A stretch of 64,000 bases of DNA from CAYQDR01 sp964416315. Lineage in GTDB: Bacteria > Methylomirabilota > Methylomirabilia > Rokubacteriales > DASRDR01. The notes under the pieces were generated by a model. The model was given only the letters and a program-made list of their open reading frames with translations, was not told the origin of the DNA and did no database searches. Shown in pieces: positions 48,055 through 55,846 of this stretch. Position 1 is the first letter of the stretch; every line of letters starts with the position of its first letter. The position numbers were made by a program, and so were the translations under genes. The stretch covers positions 1 through 64,000 of the forward strand of contig CAYQDR010000006.1 in the NCBI GenBank assembly GCA_964416315.1. Direction: 5' to 3'.

Positions 48055-49413
48055 ATGCACCAGACCACGACTCCCCCGCCATCCCCCGCCCCGGCGGACC
48101 TCGACCGGCTCGGCGACGAGATCGCCGCGCTCGCGGCCCACCTCGACGCCGCCACCGCGCGGCTGCTGACCCTGCTCCGCGAGTTTGACGCCCGGGGCGG
48201 CTGGGCCCAACAGGGCTGCCGCTCCTGCGCCGAGTGGCTCAGCTGGCGGGCCGGGCTCGACCCCGGGGCGGCGCGGGAGCGGGTGCGGGTGGCCCGGGCG
48301 CTGGGCGCCCTGCCGGAGCTCGCCGGGGCCCTGGCCCGGGGGGAGCTGTCCTACTCGAAGGTCCGCGCCCTGACGCGGGTGGCCACCCCGGAGACGGAAG
48401 CGCGCCTCCTGGCCGTGGGGCGGGCGGCGACGGCGGCGCACGTGGAGCGCATCGTGCGGGCGTGGCGGCGGGTGGACCGGCTGGCGGAGGCGCAAGAGGC
48501 CCAGGCGCGCCACGCGCGGCGGTCGCTCCAGGTGTATCCAGACGCAGACGGGATGGTGGTCGTGCGGGGACGGCTGGAGCCCGAGGTCGGGGCACTGCTC
48601 GTGCGCGCGCTCGAGGCGGGGCGCGAGGCCCTGTACCAGCAGCGGCGAGCCACGGCGGTACCGGACCAGCCCGAGGCGGACCCGCCGACCCCCGGCCAGC
48701 AGCAGGCCGACGCCCTCGCGCTGGTGGCGCAGACGGCGCTTCAGCACGGCCTCGACCCCGGCCCGGGGTGCGAGCGGTACCAGGTGGTCGTCCACGTAGA
48801 CGCCGCGGCGCTGGCCGACCCGGCCCAGCCGGGCCCGGCCGCGCTCGAGGACGGCGTCGGCGTTTCCCCGGAAACGGTCCGCCGCCTGGCCTGTGACGCG
48901 ACCCGGGTCGTCCTGCGCCACGCGGGAGACGGGGAGGTCCTCGACGTCGGGCGGCGGACGCGGGCGATCCCGCCGGCGCTCCGCCGGGCCCTCCAGGCCC
49001 GGGACCGAGGGTGCCGCTTCCCGGGCTGTGGGGTCCGCCACGCGCAGGGCCACCACATCCATCACTGGGCCAACGGCGGCCCGACCCGGCTCGAGAACCT
49101 CGCACTCCTCTGCCGGCGCCATCACCGGGCGGTCCACGAGGAGGGCTACCAGGTCGAACGCGGCGCTGACGGCACCCTCCGCTTCAGCCGGCCGGACGGG
49201 CGGCCGATTCCCGAGGTGCCGCGGGCGCCGGCGGTGCCGCGCGACCCGACCGGCGCGCTGGTCGCGGCCCATCGGGCGCACGGCCTGGTGATCGACGCGC
49301 GGACGGGGTGCCCGAGCTGGCTCGGCGAGCGCCTCGACCTGGACTGGGCGATCGGGGTCCTGCATCCCGCCGCCCAAGCGATCGCGTTCCGACCCGCCGG
49401 CCGCTCGCCCTGA
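48055..49413 (+). CDS. DUF222 and HNH-endonuclease domain protein
   Basis: In this 452-residue protein, residues 10-300 form the helical DUF222 region (GGWAQQGCRSCAEWLSWRAG; GELSYSKVRALTRVA; QQQADALALVAQTALQ). Residues about 310-375 carry a zinc-linked HNH nuclease: CRFPGCGVRHAQGHHIHHW, then GGPTRLENLALLCRRHHRAV, with all the expected Cys/His/Asn ligands. These proteins are multicopy in actinobacteria and some soil phyla and are regarded as mobile or defence-linked nucleases. It stands at the left edge of a region containing a restriction locus and toxin-antitoxin parts. Confidence 0.9.
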   Translation: MHQTTTPPPSPAPADLDRLGDEIAALAAHLDAATARLLTLLREFDARGGWAQQGCRSCAEWLSWRAGLDPGAARERVRVARALGALPELAGALARGELSYSKVRALTRVATPETEARLLAVGRAATAAHVERIVRAWRRVDRLAEAQEAQARHARRSLQVYPDADGMVVVRGRLEPEVGALLVRALEAGREALYQQRRATAVPDQPEADPPTPGQQQADALALVAQTALQHGLDPGPGCERYQVVVHVDAAALADPAQPGPAALEDGVGVSPETVRRLACDATRVVLRHAGDGEVLDVGRRTRAIPPALRRALQARDRGCRFPGCGVRHAQGHHIHHWANGGPTRLENLALLCRRHHRAVHEEGYQVERGADGTLRFSRPDGRPIPEVPRAPAVPRDPTGALVAAHRAHGLVIDARTGCPSWLGERLDLDWAIGVLHPAAQAIAFRPAGRSP

Positions 49414-49567
49414 GCACCCCGTCTCGGGGACCGCGTCGAGGGGTTCTCCCCGGCGATGGCCCCTGCCCTGGATGGCGCGTCAGCCGAACGCTTGTCCGGG
49501 AGCGCTCGAGGTTCCACCCAGCTCCGACCCTCGCCTCGGCGGGTCGGAGCAGAACTCGAGTTGCTGC

Positions 49568-49867
49568 TTATCCCACACGATTCCCAGAAGGGCGAAAAAG
49601 CGAGGAGACCGATCCACTCCCAGCATCAGGCCCCCTCTGATCATAGATCGTTCCAGACCTCATGTTCCAGAAGTCCAGCGAGGGCTCGGAGAGGTTGCGC
49701 CGTCCCCGGCCCCCCAGGATGAACCCCTCCAGCTCGTCCTCATGGAGCCGCGCCACGACCGCGAACGGCTTCCCGCGCTTGGTCAACACGACCCGCTCGC
49801 CCCGCCCGACGGCCTCCAGAACCTCGCCGGTCCGGTTCCTCAGCTCGCGGACCCCGACGAACTTCAT
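49568..49867 (-). CDS. Phd/YefM-type antitoxin, apparently without its toxin
   Basis: The 99-residue product begins MKFVGVRELRNRTGEVLEAV, then RGERVVLTKRGKPFAVVARL, the Phd/YefM DNA-binding fold. Such antitoxins of PIN toxins usually end shortly after a LSEPSLDFW-type segment; here the frame runs on for about 22 residues of unrelated sequence (RGPDAGSGSVSSLFRPSG). No toxin gene follows. It is likely an orphan left after loss of the partner. Confidence 0.65.
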   Translation of the reverse strand: MKFVGVRELRNRTGEVLEAVGRGERVVLTKRGKPFAVVARLHEDELEGFILGGRGRRNLSEPSLDFWNMRSGTIYDQRGPDAGSGSVSSLFRPSGNRVG

Positions 49868-50168
49868 CGCGTGCCCCCCATGTGGCTCCGATTGTATGCG
49901 CACATGGGGCGCGCAGCCAGCTCCCGGCGGCCCGTCGGAGCCCGGCTGCCACCGGTCAGCCCGGCGTTCGGGAACCAGAGCCCCTCCACGACGCGATGAC
50001 GAGTGCCCCTTCACTGCCCTCGTGCGTCTCCTTGCTCGGCCTAGGCCCCGGTCGGGGTCACGGGGAGACAGACTTCCGGAGGTCGCCGGAAGGGACCGGT
50101 GGCTGACCAACGCGGATTGCACTAAGTTGACCACGGCTTCCCGCGATTCGGGTAGAATTCTCGACAAG
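49868..50168 (+). other. Gene-free interval between the Phd-type antitoxin and the restriction locus
   Basis: No supportable gene lies in this 301-bp gap. TAGAAT at 50153-50158 stands 10 bp before the Res ATG. A TTGACC lies 20 bp further upstream, too far for a standard spacer, so the restriction operon probably has a weak promoter and an almost leaderless mRNA. CCCCGGTCGGGG (50046-50057) is a short palindrome. Confidence 0.4.
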
Positions 50169-53168
50169 ATGAGCCACCTCCACCAGGTTCTCGCGGGTAA
50201 GGTGGACCAGTGGCGCAAGGGCGGTTACGCGTCCGACTACCCCGCCATCGCGGAGATTTTCGAGTGGGCGAGTGACCCGGAGACGGGCGAGCTCAGATTC
50301 CTCAGGAGGCCACAGCTCAAGGCCCTGGAGACCTACTGGTACCTGAGACTCGTCGAGGGCACGCCGCACGTCTTTTCGCTCTACCAGAGGCTCTTTCCAA
50401 GCCCCCCGGAACTGCTCGACGCCCTGGGGCTCGGCACCGCGCAGATCCATCGGCTTGTGGCCGGCCAGCCGCTCGATTCCCTGTGGAAACGCATCAAGAC
50501 CGACGACCGGTTCGTGCGGGACTTCAGGTTGGAGAGCGTCCGTGAGACGCTGACGCTGGACTACCCAAGCTACATCCTGGCCCTTGCCATGGGTGCAGGG
50601 AAGACCATCCTCATCGGGGCGATCTATGCGGCCGAGTTCGCGATGGCGCTGGAGTACCCGGACGGGCCCTTCGTCCAGAACGCCCTCGTGTTCGCTCCGG
50701 GCAAGACGATCATCGAGTCCCTGCGAGAGTTGGCTGCGATCCCCTACGACCGGATCCTGCCTCCACGCCTTTACAAGCCGTTCGCGGCGTCCGTCAAGCT
50801 GACCTTTACCCGTGACGGGGAGAAGGACATTCCGGTAGTCCGGGGCAGCTTGTTCAACGTCGTGGTGACCAACACCGAGAAGATCCGAATCCAGAAGGAG
50901 ACGATACGGCGGCGCGATCTGGGGGGGCTGCTGGGCGCCGGCCGCGAGGACGAGGCGCGGGCCGAGGTGGCGAACCTTCGCCTTCAGGCCATCGCGTCGT
51001 TGCCACACCTGGCCGTGTTCTCCGACGAGGCGCACCACACCTACGGCCAGTCGCTAGAGACCGAGCTGAAGAAGGTCCGGAAGACCGTGGACTACCTGGC
51101 GGCCAACACGAAGGTCATCTGCGTCGTCAACACCACGGGCACGCCCTACTACCGCCGCCAGCCGCTGAAGGACGTCGTGATCTGGTACGGGCTCTCCGAG
51201 GGGATCCGGGACAACATCCTCAAGGACGTCTCCGGCAACATCCACGCCTTCGAGTTCGAGGGAAAGACCGACGCCTACGTGAGCCACGTCATCGAGGACT
51301 TCTTCCGGGACTACGGTGACGTCCGGCTCCCGAATGGTGCCCCGGGAAAGCTGGCGATCTATTTCCCGCAGACCGACGACCTGGAAGAGCTGCGTCCGGC
51401 CATCGACGCGGCGCTGGTGAGGGTCGGCCAGGCTCCCACCGTCTCTCTGCGAAACACCACGGACTCCCCGAAGGAAGAGGTCGAGGCGTTCAACCGCCTG
51501 AACGATCCGGCGGTGCCGCACCGCGTGATCCTCCTCGTGAACAAGGGCACCGAGGGCTGGAACTGCCCGAGCCTCTTCGCGTGCGCGCTGGCCCGGCGAC
51601 TCCGGAGCAGTAACAACTTCGTCCTCCAGGCCGCGACGCGATGTCTCCGCCAGGTTCCGGGCAACAAGATGAAGGCCCGCATCTACCTGTCCCGGGAGAA
51701 CCGTGCGATCCTCGACCGCCAGCTCCAGGAGACGTACGGGGAAACGATTGCGGATCTCGACCGTACGACCCGGGAGATCGGGTCTGCTCGGCTGGTCCTC
51801 CGCAAGCTCGCCCCCCCGCCCATCCGGCTCACGCGTTCGGTTCGGTCGGTCGTTCCCGCTGCTGCAGGCGCGAGAATGCTGCGCCTGGAGCGACCCGGGA
51901 CCGATGCGGCCGCGACGGCTCTCACCAAGGCAGTGTTCGACATCGCTGCCAGGTCCGGCGTCAGGCGCCTGCTCCAGCAGGTCGGCGAGACGATCCAGAT
52001 CGACACCGCGCCGGAGATCGTGGATCGCCATGAGGCCGCCGTCAGTCTGGCCGCGGCATTCCGCCTCGACGTGTGGGCCGTGTATGACGAGCTGGGGAGG
52101 CTGTACGCGGCGGCCGACGGAATCCCTGCCGCTCACCTCGAGGAGCTGGCACGCCAGCTGGCGGAGCAGACCCGACACTACGAGGTCCGCGAGGAGAGCG
52201 CCGAGTGGGTGCTGGCCCTCGTCAAACCCCACGGCTTCGTCAGAGCCACCGACGCCGAGGGACGCGAGGTTTACGCCGCGGACATCACCTATCCGAAAGA
52301 CCGGGAACGGCTAATGCTCCACGCCAGGACGATCCGGGAGAACCCGGCCCGCTTCGGGTTCCACTACGACCCGTACAACTTCGACTCCGGGCTGGAGCTG
52401 GACTTCTTCCAGCAGGTGCTCGCGGAGCTGAACATCCGCCCGGCCGAGGTGGAGGACATCTATTTCACCGGCGGTCTCACCGACCCCGCCAAGACCGACC
52501 TGTTCGTGGAGTACCTGGGCGAGGACGGGCGCTCGCACCGCTACACCCCGGACTTCGTGATCCGCAAGCGCCCTCGCCAGGGCGGTCCGCCCGGATCAGG
52601 GCGCGTGCTGGTCGTGGAACTGAAGGACGATCGGTTCGAGGCTCAGACCTGCGAGGACGAGGGCCGGTTCGAGCGAGGGGAGCCGCCGTTGACCAACGAG
52701 GGCCGGAAGGCGATTGCCCTGAGAGGGCTCGAGCGCCTGAATCCCGACCGGCTGCGCTACGAGCTGATCTTTGCGAAGAGCGGGGTAACCTACGACCAGC
52801 TGGACGAGGTGCGGCGGTTCGTCCGAGAGCCCGAGGGCATCTACGCGCACGACCTGGACGTCGCCCGAAAGCTCAAGGACTTGGTCCTTCGGGTTGACGG
52901 GAAGCGCATCCGGAAGATCATCCTGTTCGGCTCCCGGGCCCGCGGTGACGCGCGCCCCGACAGTGACTATGACCTGCTCGTCGTATTGCGCGACATCCCG
53001 CCGGACGAAAAGCGATCGTATCGACTGGCTCTCTACGACGCGCTTCAGGGCACAGGCGCGGAGCCCTGGGTCATGGGCGAAGAGGAGTTCGAGGAGACCA
53101 AGAGCGTCATCGGTGGCCTGGCTCACCCAGCCTGGACCGAAGGGGTGCTTCTCTACGAGGACTCCTGA
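50169..53168 (+). CDS. Type III restriction enzyme Res subunit fused to a C-terminal MNT-type nucleotidyltransferase domain
   Basis: This 999-residue protein begins with a SF2 helicase/translocase. It has Walker A AMGAGKTILIGAI (GAGKT 142-146), DEAHHTYG near 285, the motif TTGTPYY near 321 and VLQAATRCLRQ near 487. A PD-(D/E)xK nuclease follows with YTPDFVIRK near 792 and VVELKDDR near 816, as in Type III Res subunits. After residue about 890 an extra domain appears: KIILFGSRARGDARPDSDYD then LLVV, the GS-x10-DxD nucleotidyltransferase signature of MNT (MntA-like) proteins, with the full active-site triad region. Ordinary Res proteins end at the nuclease. MNT normally pairs with HEPN toxins, and a HEPN gene follows at once. 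Codons are less GC-biased than the neighbours, suggesting transfer. Confidence 0.9.
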   Translation: MSHLHQVLAGKVDQWRKGGYASDYPAIAEIFEWASDPETGELRFLRRPQLKALETYWYLRLVEGTPHVFSLYQRLFPSPPELLDALGLGTAQIHRLVAGQPLDSLWKRIKTDDRFVRDFRLESVRETLTLDYPSYILALAMGAGKTILIGAIYAAEFAMALEYPDGPFVQNALVFAPGKTIIESLRELAAIPYDRILPPRLYKPFAASVKLTFTRDGEKDIPVVRGSLFNVVVTNTEKIRIQKETIRRRDLGGLLGAGREDEARAEVANLRLQAIASLPHLAVFSDEAHHTYGQSLETELKKVRKTVDYLAANTKVICVVNTTGTPYYRRQPLKDVVIWYGLSEGIRDNILKDVSGNIHAFEFEGKTDAYVSHVIEDFFRDYGDVRLPNGAPGKLAIYFPQTDDLEELRPAIDAALVRVGQAPTVSLRNTTDSPKEEVEAFNRLNDPAVPHRVILLVNKGTEGWNCPSLFACALARRLRSSNNFVLQAATRCLRQVPGNKMKARIYLSRENRAILDRQLQETYGETIADLDRTTREIGSARLVLRKLAPPPIRLTRSVRSVVPAAAGARMLRLERPGTDAAATALTKAVFDIAARSGVRRLLQQVGETIQIDTAPEIVDRHEAAVSLAAAFRLDVWAVYDELGRLYAAADGIPAAHLEELARQLAEQTRHYEVREESAEWVLALVKPHGFVRATDAEGREVYAADITYPKDRERLMLHARTIRENPARFGFHYDPYNFDSGLELDFFQQVLAELNIRPAEVEDIYFTGGLTDPAKTDLFVEYLGEDGRSHRYTPDFVIRKRPRQGGPPGSGRVLVVELKDDRFEAQTCEDEGRFERGEPPLTNEGRKAIALRGLERLNPDRLRYELIFAKSGVTYDQLDEVRRFVREPEGIYAHDLDVARKLKDLVLRVDGKRIRKIILFGSRARGDARPDSDYDLLVVLRDIPPDEKRSYRLALYDALQGTGAEPWVMGEEEFEETKSVIGGLAHPAWTEGVLLYEDS

Positions 53169-53583
53169 GCAGGTCCGATGGGACTGGGTCAAGCTGTGGC
53201 TCGCCAAGGCGCGAGAGGATCTGTTTGCAGGCGAGGTGATCCTCAACGCATCCATGCCCTCATATGATCTGGTCGGTTTTCATGCCCAGCAGGCGGCGGA
53301 GAAAGCATTGAAGGCGCTTCTCATCAGACACCAGGTGAAGTTCGGAAAGACTCACAATATGACAGAGCTCCTTCAACTCGCCGAGCCGATCGCTCCGGGC
53401 ATCCGTCAGCAGTTGACCGATGCCACGGCACTCACCCCCTTCGCCGTGGATGTCCGATATCCCGGCGAGCCGCCCTTGGGCCAGGGCGAGGCGGCCCGCC
53501 ACCTCGCGGCCGCCCGAAAAGCGCTGGACCATACTGGCGTGCTCCTGAAACCGTACCTCGACGCGGGCCGGCCCGGCGGGTAG
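53113..53583 (+). CDS. HEPN-domain protein (COG2250/HepT-like), partner of the fused MNT domain
   Basis: The HEPN fold is seen from about 53170: VKLWLAKAREDLFAGEVILN, YDLVGFHAQQAAEKALKALL, RHQVKFGKTHNMTELLQLA and a final VDVRYPGEPPLGQ. This is the helical HEPN of MNT/HEPN pairs, many of which are RNases or are controlled by adenylylation from MNT. No ATG/GTG/TTG occurs at the natural N-terminus. GTG 53113, inside the Res-MNT gene, is the nearest in-frame canonical start and adds about 20 residues. CTG 53194 or coupled re-initiation at the Res stop are alternatives. Its stop lies 14 bp before the methyltransferase start. Confidence 0.78.
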   Translation: MAWLTQPGPKGCFSTRTPEQVRWDWVKLWLAKAREDLFAGEVILNASMPSYDLVGFHAQQAAEKALKALLIRHQVKFGKTHNMTELLQLAEPIAPGIRQQLTDATALTPFAVDVRYPGEPPLGQGEAARHLAAARKALDHTGVLLKPYLDAGRPGG

Positions 53584-53597
53584 GATGAGGGTCGAGG

Positions 53598-55538
53598 ATG
53601 GCCAAGAGCCGCACTAAGAAAGCGCTGCCGAAGCGGCAGAAGCCTGTCGCTCGGAAACCGGCACTCACGCCGAGCTTCGCGAAAAAGCAGGAGGTCGCCA
53701 TCACGGCGGCCAAGGGCCGGCCGATGCTCACGTGGGTCGGCAAGCGGCCTCTGCGAAATGTCGTCGCCTTCCCCGCCCAGCATGTCGAGACCTACGACCC
53801 CTCCGGCGACGCCGCCAAGCGTGGTGGCGACGTTTGGAAGGACTGGCCGGAAGCCTACCCGCGGGGCGGGCTCCTCTTCCACGGCGACAACAAGGAGGTG
53901 CTGGCGCATCTCCTGGCGAACGGCTTCCGAGGCAAGGTCAACCTGATCTATATCGACCCACCCTTCGACTCCGGTGCCGACTACGTGCGGAAAGTGAGCC
54001 TGCGCGGACCGAGGGGGACTGCCAAGCTCGACGGCGAAGGTTACACGCTCGGGGAACAGCTCCAGTACACCGACATCTGGGCCAACGACAACTACCTCCA
54101 GTTCATGTACGAGCGGCTTCTGCTACTGAAAGAGCTCCTGGCTGATGGTGGCTCCATTTTCCTCCACTGTGACAGTACTAAGGGCCATCATCTCCGCTGT
54201 CTAATGGACGAAGTCTTTGGAGCCGAAAAGTTCCTCAATGAGATCGTTTGGAGCTATCGGCGGTGGCCGGCGGACACCGACTCATTTCAGTCGATGCACG
54301 ACACAATTCTCTACTACGTCGTGGAAATCTCCAAGAAGCGTACCTTCCATCGCATGTATGAAGAAGCATCCGAAAGCTATCTCAGGCGATTCGGCGGCAA
54401 GACTCAGAAGCTCGACGAAGAGACCGGGACGCGAAAGATCACCCTCGATCAGGAAACGAAAGGCATGCCTTTGCGCGACGTATGGGAGATATCCATAGTC
54501 GCCGGCTTCAAAGGGGAGCGGACCCAGTACCCAACCCAAAAGCCAGAGGAACTTGCCGCAAGAATCATAGAGGCCTGCTCTAACCCTGGGGATGTCGTTC
54601 TAGACTCTTTCGTCGGGTCTGGTACCACTGCGGCGGCTGCGCAGAGGCTAGGGCGCCGCTGGATTGCTTGCGACATCAACAAAGGCGCGATCCAGACCAC
54701 GAGCAAGCGCCTCCAGACGATCATCGAGGAGCAGATCAAGCACGCGGCGAAAGGCCGGCAGGGTGCGTTAGCCGACGTCCCGGAGGGAAAAGAAGAGCAG
54801 GTCGAGTCCGCGCAACTTACTTTCTCAGTCTACCGGGTCAACGACTACGACCTGGCGATCCAGCACCAGGAGGCCGTCAACCTCGCCTGCGAGCACATCG
54901 GCGTGACGCGGATGCGGACCGACCGCTACTTCGATGGAACCCTCGGCAAGAAGCTCGTCAAGGTTGTCCCGTTCTCGCACCCGCTGACGCTGCTGGACCT
55001 CGAGGAGCTCAAGCGCGAGCTGGACGCGCGGCCGGGCGAAGAGCGCGACGTCGTGCTCGTGTGCCTCGGCAAGGAGCCCGCCGCCGACGCCTGGATCGAG
55101 GACTGGGACCGCTTCCGAAGAGGCAAGACCGCGGTGAACCGGATCGAGGTCATCGAGCTCCGGACAGATCCGAAATATGGCAAGTTCTTCCAGCACCAGC
55201 CGGCCAGAGCCAGGGTCAAGGCGGTCCGAAAGAACGACACGCTAATGGTCCACATCGAGGACTTCATCTCGCCGAGCATCATTGAGCGTCTCCACAAGCA
55301 GGCCGGACTCCTCAAGCCGAAGATCGACGACTGGCGGGCGATGGTGGACTGCGTGATGCTCGACCTCGACTACGACGGCAAGGTCTTCCGGATCGGCCTC
55401 TCCGACGTGCCGGAACGGAAGACCGACCTGGTCGCCGGTCGCTACGAGATCCCGGCGGTCCGGAACGGCGCGACCGTGGCGGTCAAGATCATCGACATGC
55501 TCGGGGAGGAAGTCCTCGTTACCCTTCCCGCGAGTTGA
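53598..55538 (+). CDS. Type III DNA methyltransferase Mod (N6-adenine, beta class)
   Basis: The 646-residue Mod subunit has a basic N-terminal extension, catalytic motif IV LIYIDPPFDSGADY near residue 117, and a central target-recognition region of about 200 residues. The SAM-binding motif I VVLDSFVGSGTTAAAAQRLG comes after the catalytic motif, near residue 333, the beta-class order of Type III Mods. A long C-terminal region follows. ATG 53598 has a GTCGAGG site. The central part (about 54110-54680) is visibly richer in A/T than both ends, suggesting exchange of the recognition domain. The order Res, HEPN, Mod differs from the usual Mod, Res. Confidence 0.92.
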   Translation: MAKSRTKKALPKRQKPVARKPALTPSFAKKQEVAITAAKGRPMLTWVGKRPLRNVVAFPAQHVETYDPSGDAAKRGGDVWKDWPEAYPRGGLLFHGDNKEVLAHLLANGFRGKVNLIYIDPPFDSGADYVRKVSLRGPRGTAKLDGEGYTLGEQLQYTDIWANDNYLQFMYERLLLLKELLADGGSIFLHCDSTKGHHLRCLMDEVFGAEKFLNEIVWSYRRWPADTDSFQSMHDTILYYVVEISKKRTFHRMYEEASESYLRRFGGKTQKLDEETGTRKITLDQETKGMPLRDVWEISIVAGFKGERTQYPTQKPEELAARIIEACSNPGDVVLDSFVGSGTTAAAAQRLGRRWIACDINKGAIQTTSKRLQTIIEEQIKHAAKGRQGALADVPEGKEEQVESAQLTFSVYRVNDYDLAIQHQEAVNLACEHIGVTRMRTDRYFDGTLGKKLVKVVPFSHPLTLLDLEELKRELDARPGEERDVVLVCLGKEPAADAWIEDWDRFRRGKTAVNRIEVIELRTDPKYGKFFQHQPARARVKAVRKNDTLMVHIEDFISPSIIERLHKQAGLLKPKIDDWRAMVDCVMLDLDYDGKVFRIGLSDVPERKTDLVAGRYEIPAVRNGATVAVKIIDMLGEEVLVTLPAS

Positions 55539-55570
55539 GCCCGCCCTCGCGGCGGATCGGGCGGCGCCAA

Positions 55571-55846
55571 CTACAAGTCGCCCTTGAGCCAGGCCCGGTA
55601 GGCGTCGAACCACTCTGCGCCGACCGGCGGCCGATCCGCCCATTCGAGGGCGGTGACGCCGACCCGGTAAGTCCGTCCCTTGCGCCGGCAGATGGCCCTG
55701 AACGGGCAGGCGACGCGATCCTCAAGCATCACCAGGAATGCGCCGTGCTGCCGGTCCGCTCCATAAGCGTCGACGAGGACCTCCCCGATCAGTTGACGGA
55801 GGCGGGCTCTGCCCGTCCTGCCTTTCCGGCTCAACTCAGCGGACAC
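55571..55846 (-). CDS. Small protein resembling bacterial 'calcium-binding' (CBP-like) proteins
   Basis: The 91-residue product contains LIGEVLVDAYGADRQHGAFL, then VMLEDRVACPFRAICRRKG and RTYRVGVTALEWA. This recalls the short proteins annotated as calcium-binding, which read VDAYTEEEQAMGW...LEDNLQFPF. The match is from memory and weak. Its start overlaps the 3' end of the 538-residue gene by 16 bp on the same strand, so they are one transcriptional unit, convergent with the restriction locus. Confidence 0.5.
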   Translation of the reverse strand: MSAELSRKGRTGRARLRQLIGEVLVDAYGADRQHGAFLVMLEDRVACPFRAICRRKGRTYRVGVTALEWADRPPVGAEWFDAYRAWLKGDL

